Assembly: GCF_000250635.1 (NCBI RefSeq)
Contig: NC_016940.1
Span: forward strand, 558,001 to 622,000
Length of the DNA: 64,000 nt
Direction of reading: 5' to 3'
Origin: Saprospira grandis str. Lewin
GTDB lineage: Bacteria; Bacteroidota; Bacteroidia; Chitinophagales; Saprospiraceae
Both the position numbers and the translations under genes were made by a program. Shown here piece by piece: positions 23,303-32,900 of this stretch (the first letter of the stretch is position 1; each line of letters opens with the position of its first letter). Below the pieces are notes generated by a model. The model searched no databases. It worked only from the letters and a program-made list of their open reading frames with translations, and was not told the origin of the DNA.

Positions 23303-25846
23303 CTACTTGCTTTCTTCTTCAGAGAAAATGCTAATCACTACCTCTTGTTCTTTATTCAAACTAGCTTCTAGCAAACTGCCTTCTGCCAATTCATTTTTGT
23401 GGTTGAGAATAAACTCCGCCAAAGGATCTTCCAAGTACTTTTGAATTGCTCTGTTCAATGGACGAGCACCAAACTGCGGATCGTAGCCTTTTTCAGCCAA
23501 AAAGTCTTTGGCCTCATCGGTCAATTGCAATTTGTAGCCTAGCTCTTCTACTCGCTTGTACAAGTTTTTCAAACTCAAATCAATGATTCTGAAGATTTCT
23601 TCTTTACCCAAAGAGTTAAAGACAATCACATCATCAATACGGTTCAAAAACTCAGGAGAGAAGGTCCGCTTGAGTGCATTTTGAATTACGCCCTTGGCTT
23701 CATCTGCAGCAGCTTCTTCTCTGGCCTTAGTAGAAAAACCTACTCCAGTTCCAAAGTCTTTCAAGCGACGAACCCCAACATTTGAGGTCATGATGATCAA
23801 AGTGTTTTTAAAGTCCACTTTGCGGCCCAAACCATCGGTTAGCTGGCCATCATCCAATACCTGCAACAAGATATTAAAGATATCGGGATGCGCTTTTTCG
23901 ATCTCATCCAAAAGAATAACAGAATAAGGCTTGCGACGAACTTTCTCCGTCAATTGTCCCCCTTCTTCATATCCTACGTAGCCGGGAGGCGCTCCAATAA
24001 GACGGCTCACAGAGAATTTCTCCATGTATTCACTCATATCAATGCGGATCAAGGCATCTTCTGAGTCAAACATCTGACGAGCCAATACTTTGGCCAATTC
24101 TGTTTTACCCACCCCAGTTGGACCGAGGAAAATAAAGGTTCCAATTGGCTTGTTCGGATCTTTTAGGCCCACACGGTTCCGCTGAATGGCTTTGGTAATC
24201 TTCACGATGGCTTCATCCTGACCAATTACATTATCCTTGAGGTCTTGGCCCATGCTCAATAGCTTGACGCTTTCGCTTTCGGCTACATTGCTTACGGGAA
24301 TTCCAGTCATCATAGACACCACCTCGGCAATGTCTTCAATAGTTACTGGATAACGCTTGCTCTTCGACTCTTCCTCCCAATCAATGCGGGCCTGCTCTAG
24401 CTGACGAATCAACTTAGACTCGCTATCGCGGAAGTTGGCCGCTTTTTCATATTCTTGGTCTCGAACAGCTTGGTTCTTTTCTTCCTTCACTTGTTCAATC
24501 TCAGCCTCTAGCTCCATAATGTGCTTAGGCACATGGATATTTTTGAGGTGTACCCGAGCGCCCACTTCATCCATCACATCAATGGCCTTATCGGGCAAGA
24601 AACGATCAGAGATATAGCGGTCAGAAAGTTTTACACAAGCCTCTAGGGTTTCATCTGTATATTCTACATGATGGAAGGCCTCATATTTCTCTCGAATATT
24701 GCTCAAGATATGAATAGCTTCTTCTGGAGAAGGCGGCTCGATGATTACTTTTTGGAAACGACGATCTAGGGCGCCATCTTTCTCAATGTACTGACGGTAC
24801 TCATCCAAGGTAGAGGCACCAATACATTGGAGTTCTCCACGAGCAAGAGCGGGCTTAAAAATATTAGAAGCATCTAGCGAGCCTGTGGCCCCACCAGCGC
24901 CTACAATGGTATGAATTTCATCAATAAAGAGGATGACATCTCTAGATTTTTCTAGTTCCGTCATAATGGCCTTCATCCGCTCTTCAAACTGCCCGCGATA
25001 TTTGGTCCCGGCGACCAAAGCAGCTAGGTCCAACATCACAATGCGCTTGTCAAAAAGTGTTCTAGACACTTTGCGCTGCTGAATGCGGAGGGCCAGACCC
25101 TCTACGACAGCGGTTTTTCCTACCCCAGGTTCTCCAATGAGAATAGGGTTATTCTTTTTACGGCGAGACAAAATTTGCGAAAGGCGTTCAATTTCCTTTT
25201 CGCGGCCAATAATGGGGTCCAATTTATCCTCTTCGGCCAATTTGGTAATATCTCGGCCAAAATTATCGAGTACGGGAGTATGTGATTTGCCCTTGGCGGC
25301 TCCGCCAGCGGCACGGCCACGGTTGCCTCCACGGCTACCTCCTTCTTCCTCAAACTCATCTTCTCCACCTGCGGCATCTAACAAATTGGGATTGCTTTCG
25401 GCGAGCAAATAATCTAGCTCTGCCTTATAGCCATCATAATCAATCTCAAACTCCTGCAAAACACGAGCAGCTAGATTTTCGGGATACTTAAGAAGAGAGA
25501 GCAAAATATGCTCTGTGCCGACCAATTCATTTTTCATGCGTTTGGCCTCCAAAAAGGTAATTTTAAGCACCTTTTCGGCTTGGCGAGTAAGGGGCAGATT
25601 GCCTACTGTGTAAGAGGGGCGTTCTCTGCGTTGTGTTTTCTGGACAGAATCTTCAATGGCTTGGCGCAAGTCCGAAACATCCACATCTAAAGATTGGAGG
25701 ACGGCAACGGCCAGGCTCTGTTCATCCTGAAGGATACCGAGCAAAAGGTGTTCGGTTCCAATTTGGTCGTGTCCAAAGCGAAGGGCTTCTTCTCTAGAGA
25801 AAGAAATGACCTCTTTGACTTTGGGAGAAAAGCGATTATCAGGCAT
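23303..25846 (-). CDS. clpC: ClpC-type AAA+ unfoldase
   Basis: 847 residues from ATG 25846 ([20 protein letters not shown]); the frame continues upstream only with a GTG start. ClpC unfolds proteins for ClpP. N-domain repeats: [11 protein letters not shown] and [11 protein letters not shown]. First AAA domain: Walker [10 protein letters not shown], Walker [20 protein letters not shown]-type middle domain follows ([20 protein letters not shown]). Second AAA domain: Walker [12 protein letters not shown], Walker [13 protein letters not shown] Gly/Arg linker ([19 protein letters not shown]) between the N-domain and the first AAA domain is a local feature. A ClpP-binding LGF-like loop is not obvious; GLGRKVDF lies where the tip would be expected. 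No ctsR/mcsAB nearby. Confidence 0.95.
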   Translation of the reverse strand: MPDNRFSPKVKEVISFSREEALRFGHDQIGTEHLLLGILQDEQSLAVAVLQSLDVDVSDLRQAIEDSVQKTQRRERPSYTVGNLPLTRQAEKVLKITFLEAKRMKNELVGTEHILLSLLKYPENLAARVLQEFEIDYDGYKAELDYLLAESNPNLLDAAGGEDEFEEEGGSRGGNRGRAAGGAAKGKSHTPVLDNFGRDITKLAEEDKLDPIIGREKEIERLSQILSRRKKNNPILIGEPGVGKTAVVEGLALRIQQRKVSRTLFDKRIVMLDLAALVAGTKYRGQFEERMKAIMTELEKSRDVILFIDEIHTIVGAGGATGSLDASNIFKPALARGELQCIGASTLDEYRQYIEKDGALDRRFQKVIIEPPSPEEAIHILSNIREKYEAFHHVEYTDETLEACVKLSDRYISDRFLPDKAIDVMDEVGARVHLKNIHVPKHIMELEAEIEQVKEEKNQAVRDQEYEKAANFRDSESKLIRQLEQARIDWEEESKSKRYPVTIEDIAEVVSMMTGIPVSNVAESESVKLLSMGQDLKDNVIGQDEAIVKITKAIQRNRVGLKDPNKPIGTFIFLGPTGVGKTELAKVLARQMFDSEDALIRIDMSEYMEKFSVSRLIGAPPGYVGYEEGGQLTEKVRRKPYSVILLDEIEKAHPDIFNILLQVLDDGQLTDGLGRKVDFKNTLIIMTSNVGVRRLKDFGTGVGFSTKAREEAAADEAKGVIQNALKRTFSPEFLNRIDDVIVFNSLGKEEIFRIIDLSLKNLYKRVEELGYKLQLTDEAKDFLAEKGYDPQFGARPLNRAIQKYLEDPLAEFILNHKNELAEGSLLEASLNKEQEVVISIFSEEESK

Positions 25847-26064
25847 ATTCAAACTAAGGTTATTTTCTAAAATTGGGTGTGTAAGCGCAATGGGCCTCAC
25901 TTTTATAAACGCAAGCCGCTTTAAAAAGATTTGGCCATCTGTCTTGACTGTCCAATATTAAAGATTATTTTCTGAAATCGAAAGAATTTATTTTTATTTT
26001 AGGCCCTATACTTTTGAGGGCTTTGGTCCTTTTTTGGGGTTTTGCAGGCGGCAAAGCCGCCGCA

Positions 26065-26186
26065 GGCCTAGCGATGCGAAGCGGGTGGCCCGCAGGGGCA
26101 GACCGAGCCGCTGAAAGCGGCGAAGGGCCGAGCGAACAGCGAGCCCCGAAGCGTAGCGCCGAGGAGCGAAGCGAGGCGGAGGCCCC
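26065..26186 (-). repeat. Multi-hairpin repeat, class I (copy 9)
   Basis: From GGCCTAGCGATGCG to GCGGAGGCCCC. Hairpin 2 is GCCGCT-TTC-AGCGGC. An outside hairpin GCGGC-AAA-GCCGC (26048-26060) flanks it, as for copy 2. It fills the gap between clpC and the STAS gene; no gene is seen there. Confidence 0.9.
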
Positions 26187-26296
26187 AAATCCTTAAAAGC
26201 AGAAAAGACAAAAAAGGGTCCATAATGGCCAAAAATGGCTAGATTTTTTATAGAAAAGGACCTAATATTGAATAGAACCAGAAAAGAAAATAGACC

Positions 26297-26695
26297 ATGA
26301 AATACGCAGTAGAAAAGTCAGAAGAGTACGCTCTAGTCAGCCTTCAGGAAGAAAATTTGAATTCTTTGAAAGCCCCTGAACTAAAATCGGAATTGATTCT
26401 GTTGAAGAATGCCGGAAACAAAAATTTGATCTTGGATTTATCGGCAGTGAAATATGTCGATTCGTCTGGATTGAGTGCCATTTTGACAGGTAACCGTTTG
26501 TGGACGGAAGAGGGGGGGCAATTTGTGCTTACGGGCGTAGAGCACCCCAGTGTAAAAACCTTGATTAGCATTTCGCGCCTAGATAGCGTTTTGGACATCA
26601 AGGAAAATTTGGAACAGGCTGTAAAATGGGTCATGATGCAAGCCCTGCGTTCTCAGTTAGAAAATGAAACGCCAGCTGAAGAAGACGAACTATAA
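26297..26695 (+). CDS. STAS-domain anti-sigma factor antagonist-like protein
   Basis: 132 residues, SpoIIAA/RsbV-like. The phosphorylation-site motif is intact: LILDLSAVKYVDSSGLSAIL, with the serine at 56 or 57. Family members bind a kinase/anti-sigma factor when dephosphorylated. No anti-sigma kinase or PP2C phosphatase gene is nearby. The C-terminal tail is acidic (ENETPAEEDEL). Its stop overlaps the rnz start as TAATG, so the two are translated as a coupled pair. Confidence 0.9.
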   Translation: MKYAVEKSEEYALVSLQEENLNSLKAPELKSELILLKNAGNKNLILDLSAVKYVDSSGLSAILTGNRLWTEEGGQFVLTGVEHPSVKTLISISRLDSVLDIKENLEQAVKWVMMQALRSQLENETPAEEDEL

Positions 26696-27609
26696 TGATG
26701 CGTTTTGAAGTGAGCATTTTGGGCTGCAATGCGGCCCTACCTACTTATAAGAGTTTTACCTCTTCTCAATTTTTGAATATTCGGGAGCATTATTGCCTGA
26801 TTGATTGTGGGGAGGGTTGCCAGATTGCTGTGCAGCGCTATCAAGTGAAGGCCTTTCAGATTAAAGATATTTTCATTAGCCATTTGCATGGAGATCATGT
26901 TTTGGGCCTAATGGGTTTATTGATGTCTTTTGGCTTGAATCAGCGAAAAAAGAAGCTGCGGCTGTATGGCCCCAAAGGAATTCGGGAGTGGGTGGAGGTT
27001 CAGATGCGCCTAATGAATGCTCACTTGAGCTATCCTTTGGAAATTCGGGAATGTGATTCGGAGCAATCGGAATTGCTATTAGATACCCCAAGTTTTCAGG
27101 TTTTTAGTTTGCCTTTGGCGCATCGGCTGGCTTGTCAGGGTTTTCTCTTTAAGGAAAAGCCGGCGCATCCGAATATGCGTAAAGATCGCATTTTGGAGTT
27201 GGATATTCCCTTTCGGCAAATTCCGGCCATTAAAGCGGGCGGAGGATTTACGGATGCCGAAGGTAAATTTTGGCCGCATGAAGAACTTTGCACGCCTCCT
27301 CCCCCGCCCCGAACTTATGCCTATTGTTCGGATACGGCTTTTCATCCGCCTTTGGCGGAGCTCATTCGGGGTGTAGATTTACTTTATCATGAGGCTACAT
27401 TTTTGCATGAGCTGCTCAAAAATGCAAAAAAGACGGGGCATAGCACCGCCAAGCAGGCCGGAGAAATGGCCAAATTGGCCCAGGTCAAAAAGCTATTGAT
27501 TGGGCATTTTTCTACTCGCTATCAAGATACAAAAGCGCTTTTAGAAGAAGCCCAAAGCGAATTTGCCCAAACGGCAGCTGCCGAAGAAGGCAAAACATAT
27601 AGCGTTTAA
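26695..27609 (+). CDS. rnz: Ribonuclease Z
   Basis: 304 residues, metallo-beta-lactamase fold. It cuts tRNA precursors 3' of the discriminator base. Zinc ligands: HLHGDH at 63-68 (H63, H65, D67, H68), further His in SLPLAHRLACQGF, the Asp in YCSDTAFHP, the HEATF motif and the final His in IGHFSTRY. The exosite segment AHPNMRKDRILELDIPF is short, as in bacterial short-form RNase Z. Start at 26695 (TAATG overlap); a second ATG follows immediately at 26698. Confidence 0.95.
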   Translation: MMRFEVSILGCNAALPTYKSFTSSQFLNIREHYCLIDCGEGCQIAVQRYQVKAFQIKDIFISHLHGDHVLGLMGLLMSFGLNQRKKKLRLYGPKGIREWVEVQMRLMNAHLSYPLEIRECDSEQSELLLDTPSFQVFSLPLAHRLACQGFLFKEKPAHPNMRKDRILELDIPFRQIPAIKAGGGFTDAEGKFWPHEELCTPPPPPRTYAYCSDTAFHPPLAELIRGVDLLYHEATFLHELLKNAKKTGHSTAKQAGEMAKLAQVKKLLIGHFSTRYQDTKALLEEAQSEFAQTAAAEEGKTYSV

Positions 27610-27610
27610 A

Positions 27611-27650
27611 GCAAAAAGCGGATCCACTAAAGTGGATCCGCTTTTTTTTG
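27611..27650. terminator. Bidirectional terminator between rnz and glnN
   Basis: AGCGGATCCACT / AGTGGATCCGCT, 12-bp perfect arms with a 2-nt loop, A run left and T run right. Convergent genes share it. Confidence 0.92.
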
Positions 27651-27665
27651 GCCTATTTACGAGTT

Positions 27666-29846
27666 TTAGCTCATAAACATCATTTCGCGATATTTCAAGA
27701 AAGGCCATTCTTGATCATCAACCAAACCTTCTAATTGATCAGAAACCGCACGGATTTCATCCATCAAAGGTTTTACCTCATTACAATAAGTATGGGCCAT
27801 TTCTTCGGCCTCTAGTTGGCCTGCTTTCACACGAAGCTGCTTCATGGCATAGGCCTTTGTTTTTAGGGCCGAAATTCCCTCTGAAAGCTCGGCCAGCAGC
27901 TCTTTTTGAGCGGCATAGCTAGTTTCATCTAGACCCAATTGCTTGAGCTGCAAGGCATTTTGGGCCAAGCTATTTTGGTAGCGAACGGCAGCGGGAATCA
28001 CTTGATTCACCACCATTTCGGCCAAAATTCTCGACTCAATTTGCAGTTGCAAAGCATAGCTTTCTAAACGGACCTCCAAATGGGCGGCCAACTCTTCTTC
28101 AGAAAGGACCTTGGTGCTGGTAAATAGCGCCTTAGCCTTATCCGTAGCATAAGCAGTAAGGGCCTCTGGAGTGGTCATGAAGTTATTCAAGCCACGGCTT
28201 TTTGCCTCTTCTTTCCATTCATCACTATAGTTATCGCCTTCAAAGCGGATAGGCTTCGACTCCACAATATAGCGCTTGATGACTTGCAAAATAGCCGACT
28301 GCTGCGATTGTCCAGCCGCTTTTAGGGCTTCCACATCTGCATAGAAGTTTTCTAGCTGCTGGCCCATAATGCTATTCATAATGGTCATTGGGCCGGCACA
28401 GTTGGCCGTAGAGCCCACCATTCGAATCTCAAATTTGTTTCCGGTAAAGGCAAAGGGAGAGGTCCGGTTACGGTCGGTATTATCCTTCTCAAGATCGGGA
28501 ATTTTGCTCAGCAAAGAGAACACCCGATTCACTTCGGCCTCGGTGCTATCGCCTTCTTCAATGGCATCTAAAACCTTGGTCAAGGCTTCTCCAACAAAGA
28601 CAGAAATAATAGCGGGAGGCGCTTCATTGGCCCCCAAACGGTGGTCGTTAGAAGCAGAGGCAATACTGGCCCGCAACAAATCTGCATGTTCATATACGGC
28701 CCGAATGGTATTGACGAAGAAGGTCAAAAACTGTAGGTTTTTACCTGGGTTTTTACCTGGAGACAAAAGATTTTTGCCCGTATCCGTAGCAATTGACCAG
28801 TTATTGTGCTTGCCCGAGCCGTTCACATTGGCATAGGGTTTTTCATGCAAAAGCACCCGCAACTTATGTCGGCGCGCAATGCGGTCCATCAAATCCATCA
28901 ACAATTGGTTGTGGTCTACAGCCACATTGATTTCCTCATATTGAGGGGCCAACTCATACTGAGAAGGAGCCACCTCATTGTGGCGAGTACGGACGGGAAT
29001 GCCCAATTTATGGCATTCTACCTCCAAATCACGCATATAAGCATAGGCTCGCTCTGGAATAGAACCAAAGTAGTGGTCATCTAATTGCTGCCCCTTGGGT
29101 GCCGAACGGCCCAAAAGGGTGCGGCCCGTAAAGCGCAAATCGGGACGAGCCTCATAAAGGGCCTCATCAATCAAAAAATACTCTTGCTCCCAGCCCAAGG
29201 TCGCATACACCTTTTGTACGGCAGGATCAAAAAGCTGACAAACCTTTACCGCCGCCTTTTCTAAGCAAGATTGCGATTTGAGCAAAGGCAATTTATAATC
29301 TAGTGATTGTCCCCCATAGGTGACAAAAATAGTTGGAATACAAAGTGTCTTATCGTCTCCTACCTCCAAAATAAAAGCGGGAGAACTGGGATCCCAGGCG
29401 GTATATCCACGAGCCTCAAAAGTAGAGCGCAAGCCTCCGCCAGGAAAGCTAGAGCCATCGGGTTCTTGTTGGACGAGCGCCTCGCCTCTAAACTCTTCAA
29501 TAGCGGCGCCTTGGCCATCTAAAGTAAAGAAAGAGTCGTGTTTTTCGGCCGTGCGGCCAGTAAGGGGTTGAAACCAGTGCGCATAATGCGTCACGCCTTT
29601 AGAGCTGGCCCAATTGCGCATTGCATCGGCAATGTGGTCGGCAGTTTCACGGTCTAGGTTCTCCCCAGATTCAATCGTTTGGATGACTTGTTTGTAAATC
29701 CGGGCTGGCAAAAATTCTTGCATGGCTTTTTTGCCAAAAACCTGGCTAGCAAAATAGTCTGAAATACGGCTGCTAGGCGTTTGTACGGGGGTATTTTCGC
29801 GGGCTAGCAGACTTTCTAATGCGGAAAAACGCATGGATTTACTCAT
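27666..29846 (-). CDS. glnN: Glutamine synthetase type III
   Basis: Makes glutamine from glutamate and ammonia. The 726 residues and the domain plan are those of GSIII, the dodecameric form common in Bacteroidota. The type III N-terminal segment begins SKSMRFSALESLLAREN and includes DYFASQVFGKKAMQEFL. Catalytic core: YATLGWEQEYFLID, RHNEVAPSQYELAPQYEEIN, NGSGKHNNWSI, NDHRLGANEAPPAIIS and the NRTSPFAFTGNKFEIRMVGS segment. A long helical C-terminal domain follows (about 555-726). No glnB/amtB in the window. An ATG four codons in (MRFSA) is an alternative start. Confidence 0.96.
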   Translation of the reverse strand: MSKSMRFSALESLLARENTPVQTPSSRISDYFASQVFGKKAMQEFLPARIYKQVIQTIESGENLDRETADHIADAMRNWASSKGVTHYAHWFQPLTGRTAEKHDSFFTLDGQGAAIEEFRGEALVQQEPDGSSFPGGGLRSTFEARGYTAWDPSSPAFILEVGDDKTLCIPTIFVTYGGQSLDYKLPLLKSQSCLEKAAVKVCQLFDPAVQKVYATLGWEQEYFLIDEALYEARPDLRFTGRTLLGRSAPKGQQLDDHYFGSIPERAYAYMRDLEVECHKLGIPVRTRHNEVAPSQYELAPQYEEINVAVDHNQLLMDLMDRIARRHKLRVLLHEKPYANVNGSGKHNNWSIATDTGKNLLSPGKNPGKNLQFLTFFVNTIRAVYEHADLLRASIASASNDHRLGANEAPPAIISVFVGEALTKVLDAIEEGDSTEAEVNRVFSLLSKIPDLEKDNTDRNRTSPFAFTGNKFEIRMVGSTANCAGPMTIMNSIMGQQLENFYADVEALKAAGQSQQSAILQVIKRYIVESKPIRFEGDNYSDEWKEEAKSRGLNNFMTTPEALTAYATDKAKALFTSTKVLSEEELAAHLEVRLESYALQLQIESRILAEMVVNQVIPAAVRYQNSLAQNALQLKQLGLDETSYAAQKELLAELSEGISALKTKAYAMKQLRVKAGQLEAEEMAHTYCNEVKPLMDEIRAVSDQLEGLVDDQEWPFLKYREMMFMS

Positions 29847-29998
29847 AATAATAGAGTGCTAAATTTACAGGGTCAAACGGGCTCTCTTGGTCCACCGAAA
29901 ATGCTTTTCTGAGTTCCGAATGGAGCTTGGGAGCTGCTCTCTCCTCATTTTTAATTAAAAGTTACTCTTTTTTATTGTTAGCTGTTTTTTCTTTTTTT

Positions 29999-30114
29999 GG
30001 GGCCTCCTGCCTACGGCAGGCGCTACGTTTCGGGGCTCGCAGGTCTGCTCGGCCCTGCGCCGCCTTTGGCGGCTGGGTCTGCGGCTTCGCCGCCCCCCTC
30101 CACATCGCTAGGCC
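29999..30114 (+). repeat. Multi-hairpin repeat, class I (copy 10)
   Basis: Starts GGGGCCT and ends CGCTAGGCC. Hairpin 1 is CCTGCC-TAC-GGCAGG, hairpin 2 GCCGCC-TTT-GGCGGC and hairpin 3 GCGGC-TTC-GCCGC. The central block is of the GCAGGTCTGCTC type. It fills the gap between glnN and the HsdR-N-like gene. Confidence 0.9.
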
Positions 30115-30184
30115 AATTGGCCCCGCTTTGCTCGAGCAGAAGTAGTTGGGGCTAAATCAAGTAGTTAAGATAGTAAGTTCCCTC

Positions 30185-30646
30185 TTAATTTTCAGCGTAA
30201 AATGGAATTTCCCCCAAAACTTCATACTCTTTTAATTTGGGGTTCCAGACAAAGCCATAGTTTTGCCGCCCATTAGAAATAATGAGGTAGGGCATTTGTA
30301 GGCTGCTGTTGTAGCGCATAATTTGGTCCAATACCACTGCATTTAGGCTTTGCCGAGGCGCCTTGAGCTCAAAAAGGACCAAGGGCTGGGTATTTTTATC
30401 AAATAAAAGCAAATCTGTTCGCCGCTTTTGGCCATAAACGGCCAAGCCTTTTTCTACCTGCATTTTGCTAAAGGGGTAGGCTTTTTCGGTCTTGAGGTAC
30501 TGGATCCAAAGTTGGCGCAGCCATTCTTCGGCTTGTAGGACCAACCATTTTCGGCGGACGGGGTCAAATATTTGTTTTTGTTCTCCCTCTGTCCGAATTT
30601 GTAGCTGCTCTTGATAGGCAAGCAAAGGGACCTCTAATGATTTCAT
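30185..30646 (-). CDS. Small protein with type I restriction HsdR N-terminal-like nuclease fold
   Basis: 153 residues from ATG 30646 (MKSLEVPLLAYQEQLQIRTE). An upstream non-ATG frame overlaps the divergent neighbour and is not used. The PD-(D/E)xK core is visible: RTDLLLFDKNTQPLVLFELK, with Asp, then Glu-x-Lys 14 residues on, followed by a conserved VLDQIMRYN helix and PYLIISNGRQNYGF. In Bacteroidota this solitary domain is common and is not part of a restriction operon; no hsdM or hsdS is present. Its activity is unknown. Confidence 0.8.
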   Translation of the reverse strand: MKSLEVPLLAYQEQLQIRTEGEQKQIFDPVRRKWLVLQAEEWLRQLWIQYLKTEKAYPFSKMQVEKGLAVYGQKRRTDLLLFDKNTQPLVLFELKAPRQSLNAVVLDQIMRYNSSLQMPYLIISNGRQNYGFVWNPKLKEYEVLGEIPFYAEN

Positions 30647-30703
30647 GCTGGGCGCAGTTTTTGCAAGAATGTGCAGTAATTCTAAACAACAAAGAAAAGA
30701 ACT

Positions 30704-31393
30704 ATGCAAAAATTTTTCTGGATGTTTCCCCTGCTTTTTATTGCTATTTCCTCAGTTTGGGCTCAAGAAGGTACTTATATATATAAGGATAAGGATATAG
30801 AAATCCAACTTTCTTTAAAAGAAAAGGGAAGGTTTGAATATGTTCGCATTGAGAAATGGGCCAGATTGAGCGCCGAGGGCAACTGGAAGGCCCGAGGAGA
30901 TAAGCTCTTCTTACAATCTGACTATCAAATTGATAGCTTTTTGGTCCAATCAGATTCGCTCAGTCAGGGCCCAGAAAATTTATCGCTTTGCATCAATGCA
31001 CTTTCGGCCCAAGCCGCCCCCAAAGAAATTGGTAGCCTGATTGTTAATGATAGCTTTTATTGCCGCCAAGACCAAGATAAACTGCTGGCCAGCATTGAGG
31101 AAAGAGGTAAAATCCGAAGAGCAGGAACGGCAGAAGAACGAGAAAAATTAGCCCAGACTTATGCTCCCCTCCATTATAATTGTAAGCTCCCCAAAGGCGA
31201 AAATCTGGCCCAAGTGGAATTGCAAATTAACGGACAAAGCAGTTTTTTCTACCCCGAACAAAATAAACATCATAAGCATTTTGAGTTTACTTTCCGGCTG
31301 TCGCCCTCTAAACAATATGCTTACCTTAAGCCGCAGACTTGGACCATCAAGAGACGAAAGTTGATTGACCCCCAAGGGCGAAAGTTGAAGTAA
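30704..31393 (+). CDS. Secreted protein of unknown function
   Basis: 229 residues with a clear signal peptide (FFWMFPLLFIAISSVWAQ). The mature part opens GTYIYKDKDIEIQLSLKEKG and FEYVRIEKWARLSAEGNWKA, a beta-rich pattern with a GxW ending seen in small lipocalin-like or repair-type domains. It then continues with alternating strands to a C-terminal LKPQTWTIKRRKLIDPQGR. No family can be named. Divergent from the HsdR-N-like gene (57 bp apart) and followed by its own terminator. Confidence 0.75.
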   Translation: MQKFFWMFPLLFIAISSVWAQEGTYIYKDKDIEIQLSLKEKGRFEYVRIEKWARLSAEGNWKARGDKLFLQSDYQIDSFLVQSDSLSQGPENLSLCINALSAQAAPKEIGSLIVNDSFYCRQDQDKLLASIEERGKIRRAGTAEEREKLAQTYAPLHYNCKLPKGENLAQVELQINGQSSFFYPEQNKHHKHFEFTFRLSPSKQYAYLKPQTWTIKRRKLIDPQGRKLK

Positions 31394-31394
31394 A

Positions 31395-31430
31395 GAAAAA
31401 AGAGCAACCCTTTGGGTTTGCTCTTTTTTT
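31395..31430 (+). terminator. Terminator after the secreted protein gene
   Basis: GAGCAACCC / GGGTTTGCTC arms with one bulged T, followed by an eight-T run. Confidence 0.8.
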
Positions 31431-31472
31431 TGGCCCTAGAGAATATCTTAAATGGCTCCCGCAAACAAGCCC

Positions 31473-31500
31473 CCAATGGATTCCTTAGGGAATCCATTGG
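31473..31500. repeat. Perfect inverted repeat beside repeat copy 11
   Basis: CCAATGGATTCC-TTAG-GGAATCCATTGG, 12-bp perfect arms, in a stretch without genes. GAGCGAAGCGAGG (31539-31551) just downstream resembles arms of the GC-rich repeat. Confidence 0.7.
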
Positions 31501-31584
31501 AGGGGCGGGTGGGCGGGGTCGTGACTAAGCATGACGAGCGAAGCGAGGAATACCACTTTTGCGAAGGCCCGAAGGGCCGCTGAA

Positions 31585-31703
31585 GGCCCAGCGCTGCGCA
31601 GCCGTGGCCCGCAGGGCCAGACCAAAGTCCGCAGGGCTGCAGGGCCGAGCAGACCTGCGAGCGGCGCAGCATAGCGGCGGCCGGCTAGCCGGCCGCGGGC
31701 CCC
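31585..31703 (-). repeat. Multi-hairpin repeat, class III (copy 11)
   Basis: From GGCCCAGCGCTGCG to CCGCGGGCCCC. Hairpin 2 is AGCCC-TGC-GGACT, the only copy of 21 with a mismatch in this stem. Hairpin 1 is perfect: GGCCGGC/GCCGGCC across TAG-type bases. It lies 12 bp from the end of the isomerase-like gene. Confidence 0.9.
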
Positions 31704-31714
31704 AAAATCTAACA

Positions 31715-32527
31715 TTAGACATAAGCTGGAGCTAAATAGCCCGCCCGCTGCAAAGCCCCCAAAGAGCGTAAAAAAGCCGTTCGCGTTTTTACCTCAATAA
31801 TCAAATCGGGCCATTCGGGCAGCGCTTGCAACCCCTCAAAAAAGCCAGAAAAATCCTGATTGCCATCCGTATAAGCCAAATGCTCATCTCGCTCGCCATG
31901 ATTGGCATGCAAATGCACATAGGCCAACTGCTCGCCTAGGCCCAAAAGCCAATCTTTTAGCGGAAGCTTAGAGTGGGTAAAACAATGCGTATGCCCAGTA
32001 TCTAGGCAAGCCTTAAAATGCGAAGAATTGATGGGCGCCAAAATATTATATAACAGCTTGGGGCTATGCTCTCGGGTATTTTCTAGCAAAAGCCGAATAT
32101 CATAGCGCTCAGCCGCCCGAACAAGACTGGGCCAATAATCTAGCTGCTTCTCTACAAAAATGCGGTCGTGCTCCTTGGCCCGATGCGGAACATAATTGGC
32201 GTGAAAGACCAATTGGCGGGCCCCCAGACGGTCGGCCAACTCCAAACTTTGCAGCATCCGTTTCTGGCAAACCTCCAAAATCCAAGGATCTCTAGCTATA
32301 GGATTCATATCGAAAAATGGCCCGTGCATACTTACTGGTCCCTTAAAATTGGCCAACAACTTGGCCGTCTGCTCCACTAGAGTAGGCAAACGATCGGCAG
32401 CCAAATTATAGGGCAGCGAAAAAGCCGACAGCTCTACGCCAATACCCAGTTTATTGAAATGATCAGCCACCTCTGGGCTAAAATTAAGGACCGAAGCCGA
32501 AACAGAAAACGTTTGCATAAAAGCCAT
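31715..32527 (-). CDS. Xylose-isomerase-like TIM-barrel protein
   Basis: 270 residues from ATG 32527; ATG 32518 is equally possible, while the longer frame starts inside the upstream terminator. Sugar phosphate isomerase/epimerase-type (AP endonuclease 2) fold: FKGPVSMHGPFFDMNP, ARQLVFHANYVPH, RLLLENTREHSP (metal-binding Glu), ACLDTGHTHCFTH (Asp and His), AYVHLHANHGERDEHLAYTDG and LIIEVKT. These are the usual metal ligands of the family. Substrate unknown. It follows the oxidase assembly cluster but is separated from it by a terminator. Confidence 0.85.
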   Translation of the reverse strand: MAFMQTFSVSASVLNFSPEVADHFNKLGIGVELSAFSLPYNLAADRLPTLVEQTAKLLANFKGPVSMHGPFFDMNPIARDPWILEVCQKRMLQSLELADRLGARQLVFHANYVPHRAKEHDRIFVEKQLDYWPSLVRAAERYDIRLLLENTREHSPKLLYNILAPINSSHFKACLDTGHTHCFTHSKLPLKDWLLGLGEQLAYVHLHANHGERDEHLAYTDGNQDFSGFFEGLQALPEWPDLIIEVKTRTAFLRSLGALQRAGYLAPAYV

Positions 32528-32536
32528 TGAAACATG

Positions 32537-32568
32537 AAAAAAGCCCAACTTTCAATCGAAAATTGGGC
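32537..32568 (-). terminator. Terminator of the oxidase assembly cluster
   Basis: GCCCAA / TTGGGC arms with a 14-nt loop and an A6 run on the left, which is the T run for leftward transcription. Confidence 0.7.
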
Positions 32569-32591
32569 CAAACTTTAAACGCTTGTTCAGT

Positions 32592-32888
32592 TTAATCTAA
32601 AGGCTCTAAGAGCAGACGCAAATCCTTAAATTGCTGCTGCTGCCCTACCTGCCGCTGGTTGCGGTACCAAATAAAACCAATGGTCCCCATCAAGATATAA
32701 GGCAAGATGAGCATATACAAAATACCATTGTTCAAGCCCTTGGCTTTGGTCCCTCCTGACTTCAGGTCAGATTCTGCCGACATCCGGCACATAGGACATT
32801 GTGCCGCCAACTCCTGCTGAGGAGCTACCACCAGAAACAAGGATAAGGCTAGACTAAATAGATACAAATATTTTTTTATCGCTTTCAT
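32592..32888 (-). CDS. Small membrane protein with CPMC motif, oxidase-cluster associated
   Basis: 98 residues: signal sequence (to about 29, ending ELAAQ), then CPMC at 31-34 in AAQCPMCRMSAESDLKSGG, a membrane helix (GILYMLILPYILMGTIGFIWY) and a polar tail. The CPMC pair at the start of the mature domain could bind a metal or form a disulfide in the periplasm. Small proteins of this design commonly follow DUF420 genes in Bacteroidota. The function is unproven; a part in cytochrome oxidase assembly is inferred from position. Confidence 0.75.
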   Translation of the reverse strand: MKAIKKYLYLFSLALSLFLVVAPQQELAAQCPMCRMSAESDLKSGGTKAKGLNNGILYMLILPYILMGTIGFIWYRNQRQVGQQQQFKDLRLLLEPLD

Positions 32889-32900
32889 AGAGCATAGAAT

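Noticed and set aside
30185-30646. Restriction-modification system
   Set aside because: Only an HsdR N-terminal-like domain of 153 residues is present, with no helicase part, no methylase and no specificity subunit.
30647-30709. N-terminal extension of the HsdR-N-like protein (start at 30709)
   Set aside because: It would overlap the start of the divergent secreted protein gene and adds Cys/Leu sequence not typical of the family.
32528-32548. Longer start for the isomerase-like gene
   Set aside because: It would begin with TTG inside the stem of the upstream terminator.
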